Source of the DNA: Niveispirillum irakense DSM 11586
Lineage (GTDB): Bacteria; Pseudomonadota; Alphaproteobacteria; Azospirillales; Azospirillaceae
Assembly (NCBI RefSeq): GCF_000429645.1
Contig: NZ_AUCG01000002.1
Span: forward strand, 84,526-148,525
DNA: 64,000 nt
Direction of reading: 5' to 3'
Shown one piece after another: positions 36,928-45,080 of the stretch. Positions within the stretch are counted from its first letter, which is position 1. Each line of letters opens with the position of its first letter. The notes below the pieces were generated by a model. It was not told the DNA's origin, ran no database searches, and worked only from the letters and a program-made list of their open reading frames with translations. The translations under genes were made by a program, and so were the position numbers.

Positions 36928-38739
36928 ATGAGCGGTCTGGTCGTGAAGGCGGCAGCCGATGGCACCTACCCGATAGCGGAATTGTCCCCGCCCGTGCGCC
37001 CGCCGCCGGTGCTGCCGGGAGAGCCGTTTGAGCTGGGGCTGACCAGTGCCGGCGCCATTTCCGCCGGGGCCTATATTGCCGGGGTGATGGACCTGCTGGT
37101 CCAGGCGCTGGATGTGTGGCACGCGGCCAAGGATGATCCCGCCCTGGCAGGATTGGTGCCCGACCATAAGGTTTTGCTGCGGGTCATTACCGGTGCCTCG
37201 GCGGGCGCGATGAATGCGGCCTTGCTGGCTGTGCTGCGCGACCGGCGCTTCACCCACCATGCCACGGACCCCAATAATGGCGGCGCCGGATCGCTGGACG
37301 CGGCCACCGGCAACCCGATCTTCGACACCTGGGTCAACCGGATCGGCATCGACAAGCTGCTGGCGGACAAGGATCTGGCAGATAACAAGGCACCTTTGTC
37401 GCTGCTGGATGGCACGGCGCTGGATGTCATTGCCGGGCAGGCCCTGTCCGATGCCTGCGCCCTGCCGGTCATCCAGCGGTCCTGGCTGGCCGACCCGCTG
37501 CGGGTGATCCTGACCCAGTCCAACAGCCGGGGCGTGCCCTATTTCGTCCCCTTTGCCGGCAGTGATGCCGGGCAAGGCATGATGATGCATGCCGATCAGG
37601 CCCGCTTTGCCATCGGCGTGCCCGGCGGCCAGCCGGGCCAAGCCCCCTTCCCGGATGAATTGTCGCTGCTGGGGCCGCCGGCCCCGGCGACGGAATGGGC
37701 GCGGCTGACAGCGGCGGCCGTGGCCAGCGGTGCCTTTCCCGTCGGCCTGCCACCCCGGCAGATGGAATCCCGCCCTGCCGATTATGCCTACAAGGTCTAT
37801 TTCGCGGGGGAGGATGGAAAACCCGTGGTGGCATCGCCCAAGGGGCCGGACTGGCCCCTGCCATCGGACCCGGCCTATCGCCAGCCCCAGCCCTATATCG
37901 CCATTGATGGCGGGGTGATCGACAATGACCCGTTCGGCGTGGCGCGCGACATCCTGGCCGGGGGCTGTGGTCGCAACCCGCGATCGGGGACGGAGGCGAC
38001 GCGCAGCGTGCTGATGGTCGATCCGTTCCCCGCCGTGCCGGATTATGGCCCCGCCACCCTGGCGGAGATGAGCCTGCCCAACACCCTCACCAACCTGTTG
38101 AGTGTGACCAAGGGGCAGGCCCGCTTCCGGCCCAAGGATCTGATCCTGGCGAATGAGGAGGATGTGTTCAGCCGTTTCATCGTGGTGCCGAAGAAGGCGC
38201 AGCCGGTGAACGGTAAATACAGCCTGGCCTGCGGCTTCCTGGGCGGGTTCGGCGGCTTCATCTCCCGCCGCCAGCGGGTGCATGATTTCATGCTGGGCCG
38301 GCGCAATGCGCAGAAGCTGCTGATGGACCATATGGTGCTGCCGGCGGACAACCCGCTGTTCGATGGCTGGCGGGACCAGCCTTTTGCCGCCACTTATTAC
38401 GCGCGGGAGGTCGATGGCAGCATCGCCCGCGATGACCGGGGCCAGCCTTTCCTGCCCATCATCCCGCTGCTGCGCGATGGCGGCGGCATCACCCTGCCGC
38501 CCGCCTGCAAAATCGCCGAACAGGTGGAACAGGCCTGGCCGACCGGCGCCGTCAATCCCGCCGCTGTCGCCGATCAGGTGGTGGATCGGACCAAGGCGCT
38601 GGCAAAATACTATACCGGTCGGCTGGGTCTGGTGGCCCGCCTGTCGGCACGCGCGGCCCTGTCGCTCTGGGGTTATGGGGTGGTGCGGTCCAAGGTGCGG
38701 ACCCTGCTGACCGCCGCCAAGCAGAAATGGAGTTTGTAG
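36928..38739 (+). CDS. patatin-like phospholipase family protein
   Basis: A 603-residue patatin-fold protein, only distantly like the one at 31790. The N-terminal GLTSAGAISAGAYIAGVMDLL replaces the classical GGGxRG loop, the nucleophile elbow is ITGASAGAMNAALLA (Ser91), and the catalytic Asp is in IAIDGGVIDNDPFG (Asp327). The rest is helical, with FLGGFGGFISRRQRVHDFMLG near 433 recalling a similar phrase near the end of the first patatin (FGGFFSRNDRVQDYVLG). No signal peptide. The ATG at 36928 has AAGGGGGCAAGG upstream. It is followed 107 bases later by a membrane-protein gene on the same strand. Confidence 0.85.
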   Translation: MSGLVVKAAADGTYPIAELSPPVRPPPVLPGEPFELGLTSAGAISAGAYIAGVMDLLVQALDVWHAAKDDPALAGLVPDHKVLLRVITGASAGAMNAALLAVLRDRRFTHHATDPNNGGAGSLDAATGNPIFDTWVNRIGIDKLLADKDLADNKAPLSLLDGTALDVIAGQALSDACALPVIQRSWLADPLRVILTQSNSRGVPYFVPFAGSDAGQGMMMHADQARFAIGVPGGQPGQAPFPDELSLLGPPAPATEWARLTAAAVASGAFPVGLPPRQMESRPADYAYKVYFAGEDGKPVVASPKGPDWPLPSDPAYRQPQPYIAIDGGVIDNDPFGVARDILAGGCGRNPRSGTEATRSVLMVDPFPAVPDYGPATLAEMSLPNTLTNLLSVTKGQARFRPKDLILANEEDVFSRFIVVPKKAQPVNGKYSLACGFLGGFGGFISRRQRVHDFMLGRRNAQKLLMDHMVLPADNPLFDGWRDQPFAATYYAREVDGSIARDDRGQPFLPIIPLLRDGGGITLPPACKIAEQVEQAWPTGAVNPAAVADQVVDRTKALAKYYTGRLGLVARLSARAALSLWGYGVVRSKVRTLLTAAKQKWSL

Positions 38740-38782
38740 CGGCGGCATAGCCATTCCCGCTGCCGGACCCGCCGGCTTTTCC

Positions 38783-38809
38783 CTGGACAGGCGGCGCCGG
38801 CCTGTCCAG
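38783..38809 (+). promoter_or_regulatory. 10-bp hairpin between patatin and membrane-protein genes
   Basis: CTGGACAGGC (38783-38792) pairs perfectly with GCCTGTCCAG (38800-38809). No U-run follows. It may protect or attenuate the transcript between the two genes. Confidence 0.35.
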
Positions 38810-38846
38810 CCTTGGGGCCTGCCCGATCCCTGACCGGAAGGCCCTG

Positions 38847-39725
38847 ATGAACGATATGATGGCGAGTGCGCCCCCGAATCCCTGGCGACACCGGCTGTTG
38901 ACCGGCGCCATCCTGCTGCTGCTGGCCCTGGTGGCGGCATTGGGCTGGGTGGACCGACTGGAAAAGGCGCTGCTGCCCCAGACCCTGGCGGCGCGGGGCG
39001 AGCAGGTGCTGGAGGAGAATTTCACCCGCGCCGCCGCTTTGTTCGCCACGGCACGGGCGGTGGATGCCGCCATCTCCGTCGCGCAATCCACGCAAGTGTC
39101 AGCCGGGGTCGGGCTTCAGGGCGGGGTGTCCCCCGGTCAGGCTTTGGACCCGATCAATGATCTGGTGGAACGGTTCGGCGCCGTGATGCTGACCGCCACG
39201 GTGGCGCTGGGCGGGGCGCAATTGCTGGTGCAGGCGGGTGACGGGTTCGGCCTCACGGTCCTGCTGCCGGCGGGGCTGGTCCTGGTGGTGCTGGCGCTCT
39301 GGGTGCCGGGCGGGGCAGGCCGGGCCGGGCGGCGGGCCGGGATGTTGCTGGTCTGGGCGGCGCTGCTGGCCAAGATCGGCCTGCCGCTGACCGTGCTGGG
39401 CACGGAAATGGTGGCCGATGCCCTGGTCACCCCCCGGATTGAGGCGGCGGACGCGCGTCTGGCAGCGCTCAACCTGCCCAGCGTGCCAGAGGCGGGAGAG
39501 GGGGAGGGCTGGCTGGATCGGCTGCGGTCCTATGGCGATGCGGCGGCCCAGCTTTCCAAGGCGTTCGCAGTGGCTGGCGATCTGGCCGATATCGTGATCG
39601 ACCTGACCATCGCCTATATCGTCAAGATTGTGGTGCTGCCGCTGCTGACCCTGTGGCTGGTGGCGCGGCTGGCTGATCTGGCGCTATCGGCAACCCTGCC
39701 GCAGCGCTGGGTGGGGCGGGAATGA
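38847..39725 (+). CDS. membrane protein of unknown function
   Basis: A 292-residue protein that I do not recognise. It has an N-terminal helix (about 16-36), an extracytoplasmic-looking segment rich in Ala (about 40-110), two helices around 110-150, another near 160-185, a soluble stretch with NLPSVPEAGEGEGW, and a final helix (about 255-280). The reading frame, codon use and the ATG after GGAAGGCCCTG support a real gene. It follows the patatin gene on the same strand, so the two may form a unit. Its last 104 bases overlap the 3' end of the sterol-desaturase-like gene on the other strand. Confidence 0.65.
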   Translation: MNDMMASAPPNPWRHRLLTGAILLLLALVAALGWVDRLEKALLPQTLAARGEQVLEENFTRAAALFATARAVDAAISVAQSTQVSAGVGLQGGVSPGQALDPINDLVERFGAVMLTATVALGGAQLLVQAGDGFGLTVLLPAGLVLVVLALWVPGGAGRAGRRAGMLLVWAALLAKIGLPLTVLGTEMVADALVTPRIEAADARLAALNLPSVPEAGEGEGWLDRLRSYGDAAAQLSKAFAVAGDLADIVIDLTIAYIVKIVVLPLLTLWLVARLADLALSATLPQRWVGRE

Positions 39726-40581
39726 CGGGGGCTGACAGCCCGAAGCGGAACCGTTCCCCCCGCCGCGGCAGGATCAACGTGCCGAACAGCCCGTCCCAGA
39801 AGGCAAAGACGGTGGCGAAGTTGCGGTCCACATGCGCCGGATCGGCGGAATGGTGAAGCTGGTGCATATGCGGTGACACCAGCACCAGCGACAGAAGGCG
39901 CGGATAGCGCAGGGGCACCGGGCTGTGCCGCAGATGGGTGAACAGCGTGCCCCAGACCAGGGTGAAAATATTCACGCCCAGCAGGTCCAGCGGCACCACC
40001 TTGTTGCCGAACATCGCGGCGGCAAGGCCGAAGCCCAGCCCCTGGGCCACCATATTGACCGACATATGCACCACCTGCTCCCACGGCCAGAAGCGGAAGG
40101 CGGTCAGCGGCGTCAGGACCGATGGCGCATGGTGCATCCGGTGCATCCGCCACAGGAAGGGCACGGCATGGAACAGCCGGTGGGTCCAGTAAAGGGCGAA
40201 ATCACCGGCAATGAAGCCCATCGCGGCACAGGCCAGCAAAGCCGGCCAGCCGGGTGCGGCGGCCGTTTCCACCACCCCGCCCCCCATCCAGGCGCCGACA
40301 CGACCGCCGGCTTGGGACAGGGCGATCAGCCACGGCGTCAGCAGGAAGGGTAAAACGGAGCCGGCCAGGAAAAGGCCGGCATCCACAGGCGCTTCGCGCA
40401 GATAGGCCCGCCAATCCACCCGGCCCGGCGGTTCCCGCCATAAGAACCAGCCGGTCGCCCCCGCCGCCAGCAGCAGGCTGGGCCACCAGAAGACCGAGGC
40501 CGGCCCGTCCAGCATATGTGTCAGTGACGCCGCCCAATCGGACAGGGCACCCCCGATCGTGAAACCTTTTTCCGCTGTCAT
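39622..40581 (-). CDS. sterol desaturase/fatty acid hydroxylase family protein
   Basis: A 319-residue integral membrane di-iron oxygenase homologue. The histidine clusters are complete: HRLFH near 144, RMHRMHH near 156 and MHQLHHSADPAHVDRNF near 240. Helices surround them (FIAGDFALYW, LLSLVLVSP). Likely substrates are lipids, such as hydroxylation of fatty acids, carotenoids or hopanoids; the exact one is unknown. The last 35 residues are Ala/Pro-rich and encoded opposite the end of the neighbouring membrane-protein gene. Divergent from the AidB-like gene. Confidence 0.88.
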   Translation of the reverse strand: MTAEKGFTIGGALSDWAASLTHMLDGPASVFWWPSLLLAAGATGWFLWREPPGRVDWRAYLREAPVDAGLFLAGSVLPFLLTPWLIALSQAGGRVGAWMGGGVVETAAAPGWPALLACAAMGFIAGDFALYWTHRLFHAVPFLWRMHRMHHAPSVLTPLTAFRFWPWEQVVHMSVNMVAQGLGFGLAAAMFGNKVVPLDLLGVNIFTLVWGTLFTHLRHSPVPLRYPRLLSLVLVSPHMHQLHHSADPAHVDRNFATVFAFWDGLFGTLILPRRGERFRFGLSAPVIPAPPSAAAGLPIAPDQPAAPPATGSAAAAPQS

Positions 40582-40610
40582 GGCTCCAGTGTGGCAAAGC
40601 CGGGGGAAGT

Positions 40611-40630
40611 GGGAAAGGGCAACCTTTCCC
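40611..40630. promoter_or_regulatory. hairpin GGGAAAGG-GCAA-CCTTTCCC
   Basis: A perfect 8-bp stem with a GNRA-type GCAA loop in the 107-base gap between the divergent hydroxylase and acyl-CoA dehydrogenase genes. It could be an operator for both or part of the mRNA leader of the dehydrogenase. Confidence 0.35.
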
Positions 40631-40688
40631 CATCGCGTCCTTTTCCCCGTCCGGTGGATGCGTCATCCTGGGACAAAGGGGAAACGCC

Positions 40689-42407
40689 ATGACCGATGCA
40701 GCCGATTATCCGCGCACCGCCCGCGGCAGCAATTTCTTCGACACCGATACCAACCTGATCCGGCTGCTGGAACGCCGCGCCGGCCCGGTGCTGGAACAGC
40801 ATGAGGGGCGTCTGTCGGAATTTGGTGCCTGGGTCGGTGATGCGCTGGACCGGCAGGCCGAATATACCGACCGTTTCGCCCCGCCGCGCCTGGATGCCTA
40901 TGACCTGGACGGCAACCGCACCGGGCGCATCATCTTCAACCCCGATTATCTGGCCTGCCATGCCGAGGCTTATCGCCGGGGTGCGGTGGGCCTGCCCTAT
41001 ACGGCGGAAGGGGTGGGGCCAACGGGCGCGCCCAGCCATGCCGTGTGTTTCACCATGGGCTATATGCTGTCCCAGGCCGATATCTCCATCCATTGCCCCG
41101 TCACCATGACCGGGGCGGTGGCGCATGTGCTGGACCGGCTGGCCCCGGCGGATATCCGGGGCCGCTATCTTCCCGACATGGTGCGCATGGATGGTCATGC
41201 CCTGTCCGGCGGTACCTGGGCCACTGAACAGCATGGCGGGTCCGATGTCGGCGCCACCACCACACGGGCGGAAGCGCGCAATGATGGTTATCGGCTGCAT
41301 GGGGTGAAATGGTTCACCAGCAATGCCGGCTCCGGGCTGGCGCTGGCCACGGCGCGGCCCGATGGGGCGGCGCCGGACGGGCGGGGTCTCGGCTGCTATC
41401 TGGTGCCCAGCCATCTGGCTGATGGCACACCCAACCATTACCGCACCCGAAGGCTGAAGGAGAAGGCGGGCACGCTGGGCCTGGCCACGGCGGAACTGGA
41501 CCTGAACGGGGCGTTCGCGGTGGAGGTGGCACCCCCGCCAGACGGGCTGAAGGCGATGATGGCGGCGCTGGAATATAGCCGCATCCACAATGCCGTCGGG
41601 TCCGCCGGCCTGCATCGCCGGGCCTTTGTGGAAGCGGCGGGCTGGGCCACCCATCGCCATGCCTTTGGCCATCCCATCCGCCATTACCCCATGGTGCAGG
41701 ACCAGTTGCTGGATATGCAGATGGAGTTGGAGGCCGGCACCGCCCTGGCCTTTGAAAGCGTTTTCGCCTTCGATGCCAATCTGGCCGACCCCGATGATGG
41801 CGGTGACTGGCTGCGTCTGGTCACGGCCCTGGCCAAGTACCGCACAGCAGAGCAGGCCGTGACCGCCTGCCGGCAGGCGGTGGAGATTGTGGGCGGCAAT
41901 GGCTATACGGCGGAGATGGTCACCTCGCGCCTGTATCGTGACTGTCTGGTCGTATCGCTCTGGGAAGGGCCGGCCAATATCCAGGCGCTGGAACTGCTGC
42001 GGCTGGTGGCGGGCAAGCGACATGGCGACCAGATTTTCCTGGCCCGTGTCGGCACCATCCTGGCCGACCTGCCCACCAGCCACCACGAGCCGGCGGTGGA
42101 GGAGGTGGCCGATATCCTGGAAGGGGCGGTGGAGGAATGCCGCGCCGCCCTGTCCTATCTGCGGCGCAATCCGGACCATGGCCCCCGCCATGGCCGCCGC
42201 CTGCTGACGCTGATGGCCGACACGCTGGCCGCATCGCTTCTGTGTGAGGAGGCGGTGGCCGAACTGGCCTGGGGCGACCGGCGCAAATGGCTGGTCGCCA
42301 GCCGTTTTGTGCGCAAGGTGCTGGGCCGGCTGGACCCGGTCACCGCCAATATCGACCCGGCCAACGCCGCCTTTGATGCGGTGCTGGCCTATGAGCCGGT
42401 GGATTGA
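40689..42407 (+). CDS. AidB-like acyl-CoA dehydrogenase
   Basis: A 572-residue flavoprotein of the acyl-CoA dehydrogenase superfamily, AidB branch (longer than the usual 380-400 residues). The FAD/substrate segment GGTWATEQHGGSDVGATTTR lies near 176, the N-terminal extension begins with SNFFDTDTNLIRLLERR, and ALAKYRTAEQAVTACRQAVE and GGNGYTAEMVTSRLYRDC near 400 are typical of the C-terminal domain. E. coli AidB is an alkylation-induced flavoprotein with weak dehydrogenase activity; many homologues act in fatty-acid or leucine breakdown. Electrons would go to EtfBA. ATG at 40689 after AAGGGGAAACGCC. Confidence 0.9.
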   Translation: MTDAADYPRTARGSNFFDTDTNLIRLLERRAGPVLEQHEGRLSEFGAWVGDALDRQAEYTDRFAPPRLDAYDLDGNRTGRIIFNPDYLACHAEAYRRGAVGLPYTAEGVGPTGAPSHAVCFTMGYMLSQADISIHCPVTMTGAVAHVLDRLAPADIRGRYLPDMVRMDGHALSGGTWATEQHGGSDVGATTTRAEARNDGYRLHGVKWFTSNAGSGLALATARPDGAAPDGRGLGCYLVPSHLADGTPNHYRTRRLKEKAGTLGLATAELDLNGAFAVEVAPPPDGLKAMMAALEYSRIHNAVGSAGLHRRAFVEAAGWATHRHAFGHPIRHYPMVQDQLLDMQMELEAGTALAFESVFAFDANLADPDDGGDWLRLVTALAKYRTAEQAVTACRQAVEIVGGNGYTAEMVTSRLYRDCLVVSLWEGPANIQALELLRLVAGKRHGDQIFLARVGTILADLPTSHHEPAVEEVADILEGAVEECRAALSYLRRNPDHGPRHGRRLLTLMADTLAASLLCEEAVAELAWGDRRKWLVASRFVRKVLGRLDPVTANIDPANAAFDAVLAYEPVD

Positions 42408-42420
42408 GAAGAAGGGGGGC

Positions 42421-42530
42421 TAGAGTGTGTCCGGTTTAGTTGGAATCGGACATGGTCCTCACTACCGTCACCCCGGCCGCAGCATGGGTGACGGTGTAGG
42501 TTGATCCAACCTACACCTGACAAACTCTAA
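42421..42530. repeat. imperfect inverted-repeat element with three internal hairpins
   Basis: The ends TAGAGTGTGTCCGG (42421-42434) and the region ending ACTCTAA (42530) are imperfect inverted repeats. Inside lie a stem around GTCCG...CGGAC, a stem TACCGTCACCC / GGGTGACGGTG, and GTAGGTTG-ATC-CAACCTAC. It occupies the gap between the convergent dehydrogenase and SDR genes. It resembles a small non-coding mobile element (MITE) and may also end transcription from both sides. It differs from the GC-hairpin repeat found elsewhere in the window. Confidence 0.55.
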
Positions 42531-42564
42531 AGGCCCCGGCGGCGTGCCGTCCGGGGGCCTGCCT

Positions 42565-43320
42565 TCACAGCATGATGGCGCCGCCGCTGGGGCTGATGCA
42601 TTGGCCGATCATGTGGCGGGCATCGTCGGATGCCAGGAAAAGATAGGCGGGGGTCACATCCTCCACCTCTCCCAGCCGCTGGCTGGGCAGGGACCGGCGC
42701 AGCGATTCCATCCCCGCCAGGGCGATATCGCTGCCGGCCTTGGGGTCCAGCGCGCCCGGTGCCACGCAATTGGCCGTCACATTGCGCGGGCCGATATCAT
42801 GGACCAGGCTGCGGGTGAAGCCCAGCAGGGCACCGGCGGCGGCACCGTAAAGCGTGTAGCCCGGCGCGCCATGATAGGCCACATCCGACACGGTGGTGAC
42901 GATGCGGCCGTAATTCTGCTGGAACATCAGTGGCAGCACCATGCGCGTGACCATGAAGGCAGAGCGTACATTGGCCGTCATCACCAGATCGAACTGTTCC
43001 GCCGTGGTGTCCGTTACCGGCACGGCGGGGCGCAGGCCGGCATTATTGACCAGGATATCCACCCGGCCCAGGCCGCTGACAGCCCCTTCCACCAGGGAAT
43101 AGGCGCCGTTGGGGGTGTTGATCTCCCCCCGCAGGGCCAGCACGCGGCGGCCCAGCCGTTCCACCTCGCGTGCGGTTTCCGCCACGGCGGCGGCCTGGCC
43201 CTCATCCTCATATTGCAGCACCAGTTCCGCCCCTTCGCGGGCGAAGGCCAGGGCAACGGCACGGCCAACCGTATTGCCGGCCCCCGTGATCACGGCCACG
43301 CGATCCTGCAAACGTCCCAT
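42565..43320 (-). CDS. SDR family oxidoreductase with altered active site
   Basis: A 251-residue classical short-chain dehydrogenase. The cofactor motif VITGAGNTVGRAVALAFARE is at residues 10-29, NNAGLRP near 90, and the active-site Ser lies in TVSDVAYHG. The catalytic Tyr158 is present in GYTLYGAAAGALLGF, but the lysine four residues later, nearly invariant in the family, is Ala162. The rest, including DIGPRNVTANCVAPGALD, is normal. It may be inactive, or use another base. It stands alone, downstream of an inverted-repeat element. Confidence 0.85.
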   Translation of the reverse strand: MGRLQDRVAVITGAGNTVGRAVALAFAREGAELVLQYEDEGQAAAVAETAREVERLGRRVLALRGEINTPNGAYSLVEGAVSGLGRVDILVNNAGLRPAVPVTDTTAEQFDLVMTANVRSAFMVTRMVLPLMFQQNYGRIVTTVSDVAYHGAPGYTLYGAAAGALLGFTRSLVHDIGPRNVTANCVAPGALDPKAGSDIALAGMESLRRSLPSQRLGEVEDVTPAYLFLASDDARHMIGQCISPSGGAIML

Positions 43321-43418
43321 GGTGCCACTCCTTCCAGCCTGTAACCTGTGCGCGCATCCTGTGCGGGCGCGGGGATGGCGTCAACCATTTGGCGCACGCC
43401 ATCCCCGACAGGCCTCTT

Positions 43419-44402
43419 TTATAGCGCCTTGCCAAAGCAAGCGGATTCCGCCCGGCCAACATAAGGGCCGTAATTGTCGATCACGCGATAGCCGTGGCGG
43501 CGGTAGAAGGCGATGGCGCGGTCATTGGCCCAGCGGGTTTCCAGCACCAGATGCCGGTAACCCAGGCTGCGGGCACGGGCTTCCAGCCAGCACAGCAGGG
43601 CCGCCCCGATGCCCAAAGTGCCAGGGACGGCATACATGCGCTTGATTTCCGCCGTTTCCGCCACGCCATCCAGGGGCCGGACAGCGCCACAGCCCACGGC
43701 GGCCCCGTTCTGCCAGGCCAGGGCGAAGGTGCTGCGATCGGCCACCTGTTCCCACCCGGCCAGCCCGCGCCGGCCATCGCTGCCGAACCGGGCCAGCAGG
43801 TTGGCGGACAGGGCATCCAGCAGGGGAGTTGCATCGGGTGCCGCCGGGTCAGCATCCGTGATCTCCAGCCCCATCAGTGGCTCCGGCAGGATGCGGTACA
43901 TGATGCTGGTCGCGGCGATATGGTCGCTATCCGGGTCACGGGCATAAAGCGGGATCCGCCCCAGCAACTGGAATCCCAGCGCGGCATAAAGCGGTTCCAC
44001 CGTGCCTTCCCGCGTGTCCAGCACCAGCAGCCTTTTGCCTTCATCGCGGGCAATCTCGATGATCCGTTGCATCAGGGCGCGGGCGATGCCCTGGTGCCGC
44101 GCATCGGGATGCACCATCAGCTTCACGATCTCGCCCCGGTGCCGGCCATTGGCGGGTTGATCCAGCACAACCTGTACCGTGCCGATAGCGCGGCCACCCT
44201 GCATCGCCACCAGCAGCCGGCGCTTTCCGGCCTGGATGGCGGGGAACAGCCCCTGCCAGAAGGCACTGGCGTCCGCTTCCCCGAAGGGCTGGATGAAACC
44301 GATGGAGGCGCCACCATCGACACAGGCCCGCACCATGCGGACAAGATCGGGCAGCAGCGCCGGCAGGTCAGGGCCGGCGGGTTCAACAAGATCATAAATC
44401 AT
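43419..44402 (-). CDS. protein with two fused GNAT acetyltransferase domains
   Basis: A 327-residue protein. The first GNAT domain (about 1-170) has a full acetyl-CoA signature, KLMVHPDARHQGIARALMQR, and the family end VEPLYAALGFQLLGRIPLYA. The second (about 180-327) has IKRMYAVPGTLGIGAALLCW, a weaker signature, and ends with IAFYRRHGYRVIDNYGPYVG. Each half resembles a separate single-domain protein. It starts eight bases after the XRE-cupin regulator gene and is surely co-transcribed with it, so its substrate is probably the small molecule sensed by that regulator. Confidence 0.87.
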   Translation of the reverse strand: MIYDLVEPAGPDLPALLPDLVRMVRACVDGGASIGFIQPFGEADASAFWQGLFPAIQAGKRRLLVAMQGGRAIGTVQVVLDQPANGRHRGEIVKLMVHPDARHQGIARALMQRIIEIARDEGKRLLVLDTREGTVEPLYAALGFQLLGRIPLYARDPDSDHIAATSIMYRILPEPLMGLEITDADPAAPDATPLLDALSANLLARFGSDGRRGLAGWEQVADRSTFALAWQNGAAVGCGAVRPLDGVAETAEIKRMYAVPGTLGIGAALLCWLEARARSLGYRHLVLETRWANDRAIAFYRRHGYRVIDNYGPYVGRAESACFGKAL

Positions 44403-44410
44403 GATACCCC

Positions 44411-44983
44411 TCAGGGACGGGTGATGGCGATCAGGTAGCGGGCGGGGCCGGGCCCCGGATTGGTTAAACGGGAAGCGCCGAACAGGCGGAAGCGCAGCAC
44501 ATCGCCAGGGCGCAGATGGTGGGGCGTGCCGTGCAGGCGATATTCCATCTCCCCTTCCAGCATCAGGATATGCTGTTCCAGCCCGGCCACGGGCGGCGCG
44601 TCATAGGCGATACTGGCGCCCGCGGGCAGCGTCCCCTCAATCAGTTCCGTGTCCAGCCCCGCAGCGGGCGGGGACAGGCCCCGGCGGCGGAACCCGGTTT
44701 CCGGGTCCACCCAGAGCGGTTGCTGATCCGGGTGCAGCAGGCTGACGGGATTGCTTTCCACCTCTGCCAGCAAGCGCGACATGGTGCGGTTATAGGCGGT
44801 GCAGAGCCGGCCCAGCAGGCTGGCGGTGGGGCTGGTTTCCCCCCGTTCCAACCGGGACAGGGTGGCTTTGCTGATACCGCTGCGGTCGGCCAATTCATCC
44901 AGCGACCAGCCCTGCTCCTGACGCAGTTGCGCCAGCCGGGCCGCCAGACGATCATCCAGGGAAAGGGTGTGTGTTTGTTCCAT
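44411..44983 (-). CDS. XRE-family regulator with C-terminal cupin sensor
   Basis: A 190-residue regulator. The helix-turn-helix covers about 12-66 (LRQEQGWSLDELADRSGISK, then TLSRLERGETSPTASLLGRL) and a cupin domain covers about 100-185 (HILMLEGEMEYRL, HHLRPGDVLRFRL). This plan is common in regulators of polyamine, amino-acid or small-molecule genes. The ATG at 44983 gives the normal N-terminus; a longer frame is not credible. The gene leads an operon with the tandem-GNAT gene, and inverted repeats over its own start codon suggest autorepression. Confidence 0.9.
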   Translation of the reverse strand: MEQTHTLSLDDRLAARLAQLRQEQGWSLDELADRSGISKATLSRLERGETSPTASLLGRLCTAYNRTMSRLLAEVESNPVSLLHPDQQPLWVDPETGFRRRGLSPPAAGLDTELIEGTLPAGASIAYDAPPVAGLEQHILMLEGEMEYRLHGTPHHLRPGDVLRFRLFGASRLTNPGPGPARYLIAITRP

Positions 44984-45010
44984 AAATGAGAAATTGTTCC
45001 AGTTATGGAA
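44975..45010 (-). promoter_or_regulatory. operator-like repeats over the start codon of the XRE-cupin gene
   Basis: TTCCATAA (44978-44985) and TTATGGAA (45003-45010) form a perfect 8-bp inverted repeat with 17 bases between. TTGTTCCA also occurs twice as a direct repeat (44975-44982 and 44994-45001). The start codon CAT (44981-44983) lies inside. This is a likely autoregulatory site. Confidence 0.5.
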
Positions 45011-45043
45011 TTTGGTCAAGCGACTTCGGAGGGCGCTTAACAG

Positions 45044-45080
45044 AAAAAGCCGGCCCCCCTGTCGCACGGGGGCCGGCTTT
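45044..45080 (-). terminator. intrinsic terminator for leftward transcription from aceA
   Basis: AAAGCCGGCCCCC (45046-45058) pairs perfectly with GGGGGCCGGCTTT (45068-45080). On the minus strand the stem is followed by five U (complement of 45044-45048). It lies 240 bases after the aceA stop, and so gives that mRNA a long untranslated tail. Confidence 0.75.
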
